From Dyadobacter sp. 3J3 (lineage in GTDB: Bacteria > Bacteroidota > Bacteroidia > Cytophagales > Spirosomataceae): a stretch of 64,000 bases of DNA. The stretch spans positions 395,017 to 459,016 of the forward strand of contig NZ_VTOL01000006.1 of the NCBI RefSeq assembly GCF_009801115.1, read 5' to 3'. Positions 7,914-16,577 of this stretch are shown piece by piece. Made by a program: the position numbers and the translations under genes. The notes under the pieces are model-generated. The model saw only the letters and a list, made by a program, of their open reading frames with translations. It did no database searches and had not been told where the DNA came from. Numbering within the stretch: position 1 is the first letter of the stretch; each line of letters begins with the position of its first letter.

Positions 7914-9938
7914 ATGCATCTACAATACAAAAAAATAGTTGGGGCAGGTTTGAGGCTGAGCGTGTTTTTACTTTTCGTTCATGCTACGCAGGCACAGCGT
8001 ATTAGTCAGCCTGAGCTCGGTTATAAATCTGTAAAAGTGCTGGATCAAAACGGGCTTACTTTTAAAGATTTGAACAAAAATGGAAAACTTGATAAGTATG
8101 AGGATTGGCGGCTTTCCGTAGAAACACGTGTGAAAGACCTGGTTTCTCAAATGAGTCTGGAGGAGAAAATAGGGTTCATGCTGATTAGTACAACCCGGAT
8201 GGGCGGCGATAATGCCTTTCAGCCCAATGCACCGAAAAGTGAGATCACCAGTAATTTTAATGAAGAAGATTTAATCCAGCCCAACAATATATTTACCAGA
8301 AAGCCTCTGGAAATCCCCATTATGTCATCGGCCGGGACAACGAAAGGGGTGAATCAATACCAGCTGCGCCATTTTATTCTGAGAGCCAATCCGTCTGCGG
8401 GTATCATCGCTGCATGGGCCAATAATCTTCAGCAGCTTTGCGAAACATCACGGCTGGGAATTCCTGCCATTGTTGCTTCGAATCCCCGTAACCATATTAC
8501 CATCGATGCCGCCATTGGGTTGAGTGTAGGCGCGACGACGTTCTCAAAATGGCCGGGGGAACTCGGACTGGCAGCGATGCGTGATTTGAAACTGACCCGC
8601 GAGTTTGCCGACATTGCCCGCGAGGAATGGACCGCTACGGGTTTGCGTAAGGGATATATGTACATGGCCGATCTGGCGACTGAACCACGCTGGCAACGAA
8701 TTGAAGGCACTTTTGGTGAAGATGCAGACCTGGCTTCCAGCATGATCCGGGAGATTATCCTGGGTTTTCAAGGGACACAGCTGGGCAAAAACTCTGTAGC
8801 CATGACCACCAAACATTTTCCCGGAGGTGGCCCTCAGGTGAATGGCATGGATTCTCATTTTGACTGGGGGAAGTTTTCGCATTATCCCGGCAATAATTTC
8901 GAATATCACCTGAAACCATTCAAAGCGGCAATCGCAGCCGGTACCTCAGCCATTATGCCTTACTATTCCAGTCCGAAAGGGAAGGAATTTGAAGAAGTCG
9001 GGTTTTCATACAACAAGGCGATTATCCAGGATCTGCTTCGGAAAAAGTTAGGTTTCAAAGGAATTATCAATTCCGATACCGGCCCGATTGAAATGATGCC
9101 TTGGGGTGTAGAAAATCTGTCGCTTCAACAGCGTTATCAAAAAGCACTGAATGCGGGCGTCGACCTGTTTTCAGGAACGGCCGATCCAACTATTTTGCTG
9201 GAAACGGTCAAAAAAGGACTGGTTACCGAAGCCCGAATCGACGAGTCGGTTGCGCGTTTACTGCAGGAGAAATTTGTGCTCGGTCTTTTTGAAAATCCTT
9301 ATGTGGATGCCCAAAAAGCCCAACAACTGGTTGGCAATGCCGAATTTCAGAAAAAGGCTGATCTGGCGCAGCGGAAATCGATTGTGTTGCTGAGAAATGC
9401 CGCCAAAACGCTCCCGCTTAAACCAAAAACAAAAGTATATTTTGAAACGTATTATGACAATGGTCGTGCAGGCAGTCCGATCACCGTACAGAAACCGACA
9501 AATTCGACAAGCGGCCTGGAATTTGTTTCGGCCAAAGAGGAGGCGGATGTGATCGTGCTATGGCTCATTCCAAGTGCAGGCGGTTTGTTCGCTTCCGGCA
9601 ACAAGCCGATCGAGCTGAATTTATCCAAAAATAAAATTGATGTGGCACACGTCAATGAGCTGATAAAAAGCAAACCAACCGTCGTGGCCATTAACTTTTC
9701 CAGTCCCTGGGTGCTTGATGAAATCGAAGGAAATGCCAAAACCATACTCGCCACCTTTGGAACGACCTCCGAAGCATTACTGGATATCGTAAGCGGAAAA
9801 TTCAGTCCATCCGGTAAAATGCCGTTTACTATTCCCATTTCGAACCAGGTCGTCGCTGATAATAAATCGGATATTCCAGGTTTTATGGAGCCGAAGGGGT
9901 ATGGGCTGTTTGATTTTGGTTATGGTTTGGGTTACTAA
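7914..9938 (+). CDS. Secreted glycoside hydrolase family 3 protein (beta-glucosidase/beta-hexosaminidase type)
   Basis: I start the gene at the ATG at 7914 because it puts a clean signal peptide (MHLQYKKIVGAGLRLSVFLLFVHATQAQ) at the N-terminus; an in-frame ATG at 7860 would add 18 residues. The mature protein opens with a calcium-loop-like stretch, DLNKNGKLDKYEDW. The GH3 TIM barrel follows, with KHFPGGG and the nucleophile motif GFKGIINSDTG (Asp388 from this start). A GH3 C-terminal sandwich domain (KSIVLLRN, WVLDEI) ends it. It probably trims glucosides in the periplasm or at the cell surface. The absence of a SusCD pair nearby argues against a classic polysaccharide utilisation locus. Exact specificity is open. 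Confidence 0.87.
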   Translation: MHLQYKKIVGAGLRLSVFLLFVHATQAQRISQPELGYKSVKVLDQNGLTFKDLNKNGKLDKYEDWRLSVETRVKDLVSQMSLEEKIGFMLISTTRMGGDNAFQPNAPKSEITSNFNEEDLIQPNNIFTRKPLEIPIMSSAGTTKGVNQYQLRHFILRANPSAGIIAAWANNLQQLCETSRLGIPAIVASNPRNHITIDAAIGLSVGATTFSKWPGELGLAAMRDLKLTREFADIAREEWTATGLRKGYMYMADLATEPRWQRIEGTFGEDADLASSMIREIILGFQGTQLGKNSVAMTTKHFPGGGPQVNGMDSHFDWGKFSHYPGNNFEYHLKPFKAAIAAGTSAIMPYYSSPKGKEFEEVGFSYNKAIIQDLLRKKLGFKGIINSDTGPIEMMPWGVENLSLQQRYQKALNAGVDLFSGTADPTILLETVKKGLVTEARIDESVARLLQEKFVLGLFENPYVDAQKAQQLVGNAEFQKKADLAQRKSIVLLRNAAKTLPLKPKTKVYFETYYDNGRAGSPITVQKPTNSTSGLEFVSAKEEADVIVLWLIPSAGGLFASGNKPIELNLSKNKIDVAHVNELIKSKPTVVAINFSSPWVLDEIEGNAKTILATFGTTSEALLDIVSGKFSPSGKMPFTIPISNQVVADNKSDIPGFMEPKGYGLFDFGYGLGY

Positions 9939-10029
9939 TTAAACTATTTCCCCAAACTTCAAGCCAAAGTACAAATATGTCTGGCAGGGTTCTTTTCTGT
10001 TGATCAAATACAACATAAGCCACGGGATT

Positions 10030-10055
10030 CCGGATAATTTCCGTCCGGGTTTTTT
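10030..10055 (+). terminator. Possible terminator after the GH3 gene
   Basis: CCGGA (10030-10034) pairs with TCCGG (10044-10048) across a nine-base loop and is followed by GTTTTTTG. The stem is short but the T-run is good. Confidence 0.45.
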
Positions 10056-10096
10056 GTTGCATTTAGATCTTTAAAATAACTAATCCTTTTTCAGAA

Positions 10097-10543
10097 ATGA
10101 ACCTTATTGACATACAGACAAAAGCCGCGCAATACAAATTTAAGCTATCGACGACGGCCAGAAAAAAACAGGAATGGACTGCCAACGTTGCACCGTCGGT
10201 GATCGCCACACTGAACCAAATTATAGAAACTGCTGACTTTCAAAACTTTGCACATGTCATCCAGACGGAAGGCACAGACGGGAACATTATATATCTCAAC
10301 CTGCTGCACATTGAAAGACCAGCTGCAAAAATCCTGGATTCGAGCGACAAGGAAAACCTGAAAATCGGGAGACAACTTGCCTTTAAACCCTTACAAAGCG
10401 GAGATATCGGCATCTACTTTTGCCAGCATGAAAATGGGGAATACGTTGCAGATTTCAAAGCAAGCCACGAACCGCAGGCTTTCAACGATGATACTTTGAT
10501 TTTTGGGTATTTTAATGATTTTCTGGATTGGGTTATGAACTGA
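10097..10543 (+). CDS. Hypothetical protein, 148 aa
   Basis: I do not recognise this protein. It is a soluble, charged 148-residue polypeptide with no signal peptide or membrane segment. The N-terminus is lysine-rich (TTARKKQEWTAN). The second half is acidic and aromatic and ends FGYFNDFLDWVMN. It is flanked by a possible terminator before and a good one after, so it seems monocistronic. Base composition is like the preceding genes, which suggests it belongs to the host backbone just before the AT-rich island. Confidence 0.6.
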   Translation: MNLIDIQTKAAQYKFKLSTTARKKQEWTANVAPSVIATLNQIIETADFQNFAHVIQTEGTDGNIIYLNLLHIERPAAKILDSSDKENLKIGRQLAFKPLQSGDIGIYFCQHENGEYVADFKASHEPQAFNDDTLIFGYFNDFLDWVMN

Positions 10544-10572
10544 TTTTGAAAGTTTTTGAATTTTTTTTGGAG

Positions 10573-10601
10573 GGACTGGTTGGTTGGCTGGTCCTTTTTT
10601 T
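10573..10601 (+). terminator. Rho-independent terminator
   Basis: GGACTGG (10573-10579) pairs with CTGGTCC (10588-10594), allowing two G-U pairs, and is followed by TTTTTTT. A T-rich tract precedes it. It lies 30 bases downstream of the 148-aa gene. Confidence 0.6.
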
Positions 10602-10612
10602 GTTTTGGTGGT

Positions 10613-10731
10613 TAAGCCGTAAGCGTGTAGCTTTTTAAATCTTATACTTTGGTATGTGTTGTTGGTGGTGTATACTGACAATGTTTACATGTGTGTATAA
10701 AAATGTACGCGACTTGGATTTTGCCGTATGC
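10613..10731 (+). repeat. Imperfect direct repeat, copy A (left of HigBA)
   Basis: Copy A has TAAGCCGTAAGC at 10613-10624 and a core at 10670-10731. The core starts GTATACTGACAATGTTTACA and ends with ACTTGGATTTTGCCGTA. Copy B (11511-11690) has the same two blocks in the same order with a different spacer. The two copies bracket the toxin-antitoxin pair. Confidence 0.6.
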
Positions 10732-10852
10732 GTCAGCATTTCTGGGCCGCGACAAGACTTCGCAGGCTAAAACAAAGGCTCCTTCGCCTTTTATTGAAAA
10801 ACGCTTGTTTCCTAAGTAAGAAACTTTAATCTTTGAGGAAATTAGCGTTTGG

Positions 10853-11212
10853 ATGGATCACTACAAATTTCGGGTACTGCTTTTAGAAGACGCAAAATGT
10901 TTTTTGGACGGCCTAGACAAAAAAGCCAGAGACAAAATTGTTTACAATATTTGGAAAGCACGAAGTACTAACGACAAAGAACTTTTCAAGAAATTGCAAG
11001 ACGAAATTTGAGAATTTAGAACGAAATATAACAAAACCTATTACAGGCTTTTTGCATTTTGGGACAAAAGCGATAAAGCTGACACAGTTGTAATTTCAAC
11101 ACACGGTTTAATTAAGAAAACTGACAAAATTCCGAAAAGCGAAATTGAAAGAGCAGAAAAATTGAGAGAACAACACTTAACGGCAAAAATAAAAAGAAAT
11201 GAAAACATATGA
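10853..11212 (+). pseudogene. higB: HigB-type (RelE/ParE superfamily, Gp49-like) toxin interrupted by a nonsense codon
   Basis: The frame from the ATG at 10853 reads as a 119-residue RelE/ParE-superfamily toxin of the phage Gp49-like HigB group. Typical blocks are FLDGLDKKARDKI, ELFKKLQDEI, EFRTKYNKTYYRLFAFWDK and STHGLIKKTDK. Codon 53 (11009-11011) is TGA, exactly where family members have Trp (IWEFRT). A single G-to-A change would explain it. The rest of the frame stays open to the TGA at 11210-11212 and overlaps the antitoxin start by 14 bases, the usual translational coupling. The toxin, an mRNA interferase in active relatives, should be dead unless the stop is read through. Confidence 0.8.
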
Positions 11213-11507
11213 TTTGGAAGACCTCACCGACAAGTACATAGGGGAAAAAGGTACAAAAAAGCGAGACGCATTTGAAAGCGAATTACGCCTTGACTTGTTG
11301 GGACTTGCTATTAAACAAGCCAGAAAAGAACGAAATTTAACACAGGAAGAATTGGGTGAACTTGTTGGTGTGAAGAAAGCTCAAATTTCTAAAATTGAAA
11401 ACAGTACGACAGACGCAAGGTTCACGACAATCTTAAAAGTATTTGAAGCATTAGGAGCAAAAGTAAACTTCAATGTTGAACTGAATAAACAAAAACTGGT
11501 TTACTGA
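11199..11507 (+). CDS. higA: HigA-type antitoxin, XRE-family helix-turn-helix protein
   Basis: A 102-residue protein with a Cro/C1-type helix-turn-helix at about residues 33-90 (LAIKQARKERNLTQEELGEL, KKAQISKIENSTTDARFTTI). The N-terminal segment, KYIGEKGTKKRDAFE, is typical of the antitoxin partner in toxin-first HigBA modules. The ATG lies inside the end of the toxin frame (14-base overlap). It appears intact. With the toxin interrupted by a nonsense codon, it could persist as an autoregulator or as an anti-addiction antitoxin. Confidence 0.85.
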   Translation: MKTYDLEDLTDKYIGEKGTKKRDAFESELRLDLLGLAIKQARKERNLTQEELGELVGVKKAQISKIENSTTDARFTTILKVFEALGAKVNFNVELNKQKLVY

Positions 11508-11510
11508 CAA

Positions 11511-11690
11511 TAAGCCGTAAGCACGACAAGGTATTGGTAAAAGCTGGGCTGTACGTCTTCGATTGGACGTTTATGCAAAGTTTAACTTTATTGGCGGACG
11601 AATCTGGAAATACTGTATTGCTGGCGTATACTGACCATGTTTACATGTATGGACGAATAAAAAAGATGAGACTTGGATTCTACCGTACGG
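11511..11690 (+). repeat. Imperfect direct repeat, copy B (right of HigBA)
   Basis: TAAGCCGTAAGC at 11511-11522 and a core at 11626-11690 (GTATACTGACCATGTTTACA ... ACTTGGATTCTACCGTA) repeat the blocks of copy A at 10613-10731. The spacer is about 103 bases here against 45 in copy A. The arrangement suggests the toxin-antitoxin unit was inserted between, or duplicated with, these sequences. Confidence 0.6.
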
Positions 11691-12010
11691 GATTTTTAAA
11701 TATTTATAAAGACAGTATATAAGCCAACCGGCGGTCTTTGGCAGTAAAACCCGTCCTCAACTTTAAATGAATCTTCATTTGGTCTTTCTCGAAGTTCAGA
11801 AATCCGTTAAGGTTTCCCCGTCTGAGTGTTTTTCGTGTTCTAAGGCTTGGTTTATACTAAAAACCGTAGGGAGCTGAGTAGTCTTGTTTAACTGCTTTCG
11901 TTGGCTTATTGGCTAATTTATTATAATTTACATGATGCTAATAAATACAATATGTATTACAAAACTTCCGCATATTAGAGAGTTAGCTGATATAATAAAA
12001 CCCGACACCA
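11691..12010. other. AT-rich intergenic region with left cassette boundary
   Basis: No gene is evident. GTTAGCTGAT at 11982-11991 is the exact reverse complement of ATCAGCTAAC at 13825-13834. I take it as the left end of the cassette-like unit carrying the 602-aa gene. No palindrome like the one at 13830-13957 precedes it. Confidence 0.5.
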
Positions 12011-13819
12011 ATGACAATTAAAGAGAAGATTGAAAACATTCTGATAAATGAAAATGCTTATTTTTATGAGAATAGCGAAAATGTTCCGGTTTTCAATAAT
12101 AAGATTACAGAAATTTTCAGAACTGTATCATCTGTAAAAACAGGAAATTATCTGTTAAATTCTATTCGGTTAAAATTAAATCAAAATGAAGACATATATT
12201 ATTCAATTTGTGTTTTTAAATACACGACAAAACCGACATTCATAGAAGAAGGATTGACAAATTGGGATGAGGAAAAGATTGCTTATTTACTTATTGTTGA
12301 AATTGAAGATTACATCATAGTAAATAAAAAAAACATAAGTAAAATCCAAGATTTTTTAAAACAATTTAAACCGTTAGACTATTCTGTTTTATCTACTTTG
12401 TTTGTAACTGATGATACAAGTTTTGAGAAATTTTCGCTTAAAAATTTGAATGTTTCCGACAAGGCAGTTAGAGAAAAAACAATTGAAGCTATTGATTTAA
12501 AAGAAAATTTCTCTGCTCTTGGAGCCAGTAATTATTTATTAAATTCTTTAAGATTGAAAAATAATGATGAGAAAACATCCCTGATGTTAAACTCATCCCG
12601 TATTAATAAATTTGGCAAGAAAAATTCGATAGAAAATTTTTGCTTCTGGTCTAAAAATCTCGTTCAACAAATCAAAAATCATACAAACTCAAGTACATTT
12701 TTATCAATTTTTGCAGAACCACAAGATTATGAAGCTCTCAAAGATGGATTAGTTCCAATTTCTATACTTTTCAACTTTAGTAATATTTATACAGATTTTG
12801 AGCAAGGATTAATCAATCGAGTTATAGTTAGATATACAATTCAAGATGAAGAAATTCTTGATAAAGAAATCAATCTAATTGATTTTCTTGCAAAATTTGA
12901 AAGACTATGTAAAGTTGATACTATTGCGGGTGTTCATTCAATTAACAATACAACTAGTAAAGACTTAGAAATAAAACTTAATGACAAATCAATAACAATA
13001 CGTTCTCAGAAATTAAAGAACGTGAAACTTATACAAGATAATGGAAATGAAATTTCAGTAACTGATTATATAAATGGAAAAAATTCATTTATCATCAACT
13101 TTGACAATATAGATTTAGCATATTCAAATAGGAAACTCTTTAAAGATAGCCGACTTATTGGAAGTATTCCCAATTTTCTAAAAATCTTTAAAATACACAA
13201 TGACCTTAACAATATTACATCTGAAAAAGGAGCATTCTTAACGACTTCAACTTTATTTGAAAATAATTCACTATTTGGATTTGTAGAAAATAATTTTCAA
13301 AATGACTTTGATTTTTTTATCTGTGATGATTTATCAAAAGAATGGGCAGATCATATTGGAATTTCTGAAAACAAAATTTCGTTTTTTCATTCAAAACATA
13401 AAATAGCCAATGCCTCTGCTTCTGCATTTCAGGATATAGTTGGACAAGCTCAAAAAAATCTTGGAAATTTGACACCACAAGATTTTCAATTGGAAAGCAA
13501 AAGAAATATTTGGAATTCGACTTATAATAGTTCAGACGGAGTAAATACATTAATAGCCAGAAGCCGAAGAGGTCAAAATTCCAACCAAATCATTGACCAA
13601 TTTAAAGAGACAATAAAAAATCCCTATTTAAGAAAAGAAGTAATTCTTGTTATAGATTTTATTTCAAAATCAAATCTTGAAATCTACTTAGAGAATTTGG
13701 TTAATGGAGTTCATTTTAATGAAAGGAATGAGACAATACAAATCTTATGGTTTATTTCTTCATTAATTTCTAGTTGTCTAGAGTTGAATACAGAAGTAAC
13801 AATTTATTGCAAACCATAA
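12011..13819 (+). CDS. Orphan 602-aa protein with possible PD-(D/E)XK-like nuclease motif
   Basis: I cannot assign this gene to a family. It is very AT-rich and rich in Asn, Lys and Ile, unlike the genes outside the island. There is no signal peptide or membrane segment. Residues about 435-490 read FFICDDLSKEWADHIG, then ISFFHSKHK, then ASAFQDIVGQAQKNLGN. This resembles the DD-x-E-x-AD...HxK...VGQA pattern I associate with nuclease-like domains in some helicase-linked proteins, so a PD-(D/E)XK-related fold is possible but unproven. The gene stands alone between matching cassette ends (11982 and 13834), which suggests a mobile, perhaps defensive, function. Confidence 0.75.
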   Translation: MTIKEKIENILINENAYFYENSENVPVFNNKITEIFRTVSSVKTGNYLLNSIRLKLNQNEDIYYSICVFKYTTKPTFIEEGLTNWDEEKIAYLLIVEIEDYIIVNKKNISKIQDFLKQFKPLDYSVLSTLFVTDDTSFEKFSLKNLNVSDKAVREKTIEAIDLKENFSALGASNYLLNSLRLKNNDEKTSLMLNSSRINKFGKKNSIENFCFWSKNLVQQIKNHTNSSTFLSIFAEPQDYEALKDGLVPISILFNFSNIYTDFEQGLINRVIVRYTIQDEEILDKEINLIDFLAKFERLCKVDTIAGVHSINNTTSKDLEIKLNDKSITIRSQKLKNVKLIQDNGNEISVTDYINGKNSFIINFDNIDLAYSNRKLFKDSRLIGSIPNFLKIFKIHNDLNNITSEKGAFLTTSTLFENNSLFGFVENNFQNDFDFFICDDLSKEWADHIGISENKISFFHSKHKIANASASAFQDIVGQAQKNLGNLTPQDFQLESKRNIWNSTYNSSDGVNTLIARSRRGQNSNQIIDQFKETIKNPYLRKEVILVIDFISKSNLEIYLENLVNGVHFNERNETIQILWFISSLISSCLELNTEVTIYCKP

Positions 13820-13824
13820 ATTAC

Positions 13825-13968
13825 ATCAGCTAACAAGGGTTTTGTAATAGTGGGTCGAAACTGCTAAATTCAACAGTTGTTCTTCAGATCAGCTATTGTG
13901 TAAAATTGAAGTTTTTCGCTTCTATTGCCCCACCATTGCAAAGCCCTAAACCGTTAGTTGTAAAGCTG
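13825..13968 (+). repeat. attC-like palindromic boundary between two cassette-like units
   Basis: CTAAC (13830-13834) and GTTAG (13953-13957) frame a 128-base imperfect palindrome. AGGGTTTTGTAATAGTGGG at 13836-13854 pairs with CCCACCATTGCAAAGCCCT at 13929-13947, with two G-U pairs and one mismatch, around a 74-base variable loop. The left end, ATCAGCTAAC, matches in reverse complement the start of the upstream unit at 11982. The right end begins the next unit. Size and logic resemble integron attC sites, but the GTTRRRY core is imperfect and no integrase is in the window. Confidence 0.55.
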
Positions 13969-14028
13969 CGTGACACCCCACGAACTCATACCAATAGACA
14001 AAAATCCAGACTTAATTATCTTTACTAA

Positions 14029-14886
14029 ATGTTCAAAACCATATCAATTGCTGACCTCATAAACCAACCTAACAAACAGGTTGACTTTTTGGTGGACAGA
14101 TTTGAAGAAATGGTAGAGCCTGAAAATATTGAGTTTCCACATAAGCACAATTTTTATAGTGTGATGTGGATTACAAAAGGTAACAGCAAACAGCATATTG
14201 ACTTTAAAAATTATTCAATATCCGAAAACACCTTGTTTTTTATTTCGCCAGGACAGCTTCATTTATTTGAAGAATGGGAGGATATTGAAGGTTTTATAAT
14301 CTTGTTTACAGAAAACTTTTTACTGCAAATATTTCAAGATAAAAATATTCTTTTTGAACTTTCATTTTTAGACAACCTTTACGAAAATCCATTTTTACAA
14401 CTTACCAAAGAAGATACAAATATTCTTCAACCAATTGTTGATTTAATTTACGATGAAAGTAACCGCAATGAAAAATCAATCGACATAATTCAAGCATTAT
14501 TATTGGTTTTATTAAGACGAATTCAAAAAATATTTTCACCCAAAACCAATCAAAATAAAAGCAAACAACAAATTGTAATTTTTAAGCAATTCAAAAAATT
14601 GGTTGACTTGAATTTTGCTAAAAAACTATCTGTTTCAGACTATGCTTCTCAATTAAATATTTCTACAAACCAGTTAAACACATTTGTAAAAGCAACAATC
14701 GGAAAGACAACTACTGAAATTATTCAAGAAAGAATTATTTTAGAAGCACAACAATTACTTCAATTTTCGGAATTAACAGTAAGCCAAATTGCAGACCAAT
14801 TAGGTTTTGAAGACAGCAGTTATTTTGCAAGATATTTCAAAAAACAAATCGGACTTTCACCCATAGATTTTAGAAATATATCGTAA
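14029..14886 (+). CDS. AraC-family transcriptional regulator
   Basis: A 285-residue regulator with an N-terminal cupin sensor (residues about 30-100, FPHKHNFYSVMWITKG and FFISPGQLHLFEEW). The C-terminal AraC domain (about 185-283) contains YASQLNISTNQLNTFVKATIG and LGFEDSSYFARYFKKQIG. It is AT-rich like the rest of the island and is the first of four same-strand genes in the second cassette-like unit. It probably controls the enzymes that follow; the inducer is unknown. Confidence 0.85.
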   Translation: MFKTISIADLINQPNKQVDFLVDRFEEMVEPENIEFPHKHNFYSVMWITKGNSKQHIDFKNYSISENTLFFISPGQLHLFEEWEDIEGFIILFTENFLLQIFQDKNILFELSFLDNLYENPFLQLTKEDTNILQPIVDLIYDESNRNEKSIDIIQALLLVLLRRIQKIFSPKTNQNKSKQQIVIFKQFKKLVDLNFAKKLSVSDYASQLNISTNQLNTFVKATIGKTTTEIIQERIILEAQQLLQFSELTVSQIADQLGFEDSSYFARYFKKQIGLSPIDFRNIS

Positions 14887-14965
14887 AAGTACCGACAAAC
14901 TAACGATTAGTCCTAACATCTTCCTTAACAAAGCCTTCATCTTTGCAGTATCAAATTTTATAAAT

Positions 14966-15388
14966 ATGACACTCGAAGAAAAAGGAATATTTGCACCAGC
15001 ACCAACAATGTCAATGTATCCACAAATGGTAAGTACTGCCATTCAACAATGGAAAAATGTTATTTCAGCAACGCATTGGGATTTATACGACAGTACAAAA
15101 GTAGATGGAGCAGATTTTTATGTAGGTAAAAATGAATTGGGACACATTCATTTAGATGGTTCTGTGCATTTGGCTACCACTAACGAATTACGAATACCAC
15201 TTCTCAAAAATAATCTTGCCAAAAAATTCCCTTATGCTGGCGAATATGAAGGTTGGGTACTTTTCAAAATCACTTCTGAAAGTGATGTAAAACAAGCCAT
15301 TTGGCTCTTTCAATTAAATTATGAAAGATTAATGGGAGTTTCTATTGAAACTTTAATTTCAAAAATAGAAAATCACAAAATCAAATAA
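14966..15388 (+). CDS. DUF5519 'luciferase domain' protein
   Basis: A 140-residue protein with the DUF5519 signature: ADFYVGKNELGHIHLDGSVHL in the middle, then EGWVLFKITSESDVKQAIWLFQLNYER near the end. The family is annotated as luciferase-like but its activity is not established, so the name should not be read as bioluminescence. It has no signal peptide. It sits 79 bases after the AraC gene and two bases before the NAD(P)-binding gene, so it is part of a small operon. Composition is AT-rich, as in its neighbours. Confidence 0.8.
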   Translation: MTLEEKGIFAPAPTMSMYPQMVSTAIQQWKNVISATHWDLYDSTKVDGADFYVGKNELGHIHLDGSVHLATTNELRIPLLKNNLAKKFPYAGEYEGWVLFKITSESDVKQAIWLFQLNYERLMGVSIETLISKIENHKIK

Positions 15389-15390
15389 TT

Positions 15391-16011
15391 ATGTCAAAAA
15401 AAGTAATCGTTTTCGGAGCAACAGGCTTAATGGGAAAACAAATTGTAAAGGAAAACATTAAAGCAGGAAACGAAGTAAGCGTTTACATTCGCCAAAAAGA
15501 ATATCCTGAAAATGTAAACGTCATCACAGGAGAATTGAATGATGAAACAAAAATTGCAGAAGCTATAAAAGGTTTTGATATTGTAGTTTCAGCCGTAGGA
15601 AATCGAAATTATGAAGATCCAACTATGGTAGTTGCGCCAGTTGGAAAACTATTATCAAAATTGGTTTCAGACAATCAACGCATAATTTTAGTTGCTGGAT
15701 CAGGACTTACTTTACACGACAACAAAACTTTACGCAGGGATTTGGCAGGACAACCAGAATTTTTAAAAAACCAACGAGCCGACCATTGGGAAGCATACAG
15801 CAACATTGCACCACTAGATATTAATTACCTATTTATTTGCCCAACAATGGTGGTAGAAGGCGATGCAGATGGTAAGTATCTTTCACAAGAAAATTACTTT
15901 CCGAAAAGTGAAGCCAAACAAATATTTGCAGGAAATGTGGGGCATTTTATTGCACAGGAAATTGCTGAAAACAAGGTTAATAAAACCAGAATAGGATTAG
16001 TAAACGCATAG
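15391..16011 (+). CDS. NAD(P)-binding atypical SDR protein
   Basis: A 206-residue atypical short-chain dehydrogenase/NAD(P)H-binding protein. The dinucleotide-binding motif is GATGLMGKQIV at residues 9-19. VVSAVGNRNYED and ILVAGSGLTLHD form the next strands. The canonical YxxxK pair is not obvious, which is normal for this group (NmrA/NAD(P)-binding_10 type). It may be an oxidoreductase or a redox sensor. It follows DUF5519 by two bases and precedes the membrane protein by two bases, so translation is probably coupled. Confidence 0.82.
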   Translation: MSKKVIVFGATGLMGKQIVKENIKAGNEVSVYIRQKEYPENVNVITGELNDETKIAEAIKGFDIVVSAVGNRNYEDPTMVVAPVGKLLSKLVSDNQRIILVAGSGLTLHDNKTLRRDLAGQPEFLKNQRADHWEAYSNIAPLDINYLFICPTMVVEGDADGKYLSQENYFPKSEAKQIFAGNVGHFIAQEIAENKVNKTRIGLVNA

Positions 16012-16013
16012 AG

Positions 16014-16550
16014 ATGCCAAACGCAGACATTTTAGAATTTCTTTTTGCAACGGTTGCTGCTATTGTGGCAACCGTTACAGGTTTAATCGGGGCTTTCGCA
16101 ACTTTTCGTTTGCAAAATATTAGTTCAGAAATTGGATTTTTGAAAGGATTTGTTTTGGATAAAAAGGTAGCAGAAAATAAAACGCTTAACGACTGCATAA
16201 AAGGCGATGATTATCATTTGCTTGAAAAAATTTATGACAGAAATTTACAAGGTGTAAAAATTTTAAAAGAAGTAATCGACAAACATCAATCACACTATCA
16301 ACTTAATGAGTTTACTTTTGATTTGCAAAACATTGAACACAATCAAATTCAGTATAACACAATTAAAAAAATGACCATCAGAAGTTTTGGGCTATCTCTT
16401 TGTTTTGTGTTTGCTAACCTGATATTACTTTTACTGACAACAGAAATACTTGAATTAAATAAATTTTATTTTTGGTTCATTTTATATTACTCAATTGTAG
16501 CACTACTTTTTGTACAGTTCGTTAGACAGGTAAAAGAGCTAATTCAATGA
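16014..16550 (+). CDS. Hypothetical membrane protein, 178 aa
   Basis: I do not recognise the family. One N-terminal hydrophobic segment (FLFATVAAIVATVTGLIGAF) is followed by a charged stretch of about 95 residues. Two adjacent C-terminal segments (LSLCFVFANLILLLLTTEIL and FWFILYYSIVALLFVQFV) come next, giving about three transmembrane helices. It ends the four-gene AraC-DUF5519-SDR operon, starting two bases after the SDR stop, so it may supply a membrane partner. AT-rich. Confidence 0.7.
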   Translation: MPNADILEFLFATVAAIVATVTGLIGAFATFRLQNISSEIGFLKGFVLDKKVAENKTLNDCIKGDDYHLLEKIYDRNLQGVKILKEVIDKHQSHYQLNEFTFDLQNIEHNQIQYNTIKKMTIRSFGLSLCFVFANLILLLLTTEILELNKFYFWFILYYSIVALLFVQFVRQVKELIQ

Positions 16551-16577
16551 CAAAAACGGTGTAACGAAAAAGCACTA

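Noticed and set aside
12011..16550. A conventional transposon or prophage as carrier of the AT-rich island
   Set aside because: No transposase, integrase, terminal inverted repeat pair of IS type or phage gene is visible; only the GTTAG/CTAAC ends and the palindrome are.
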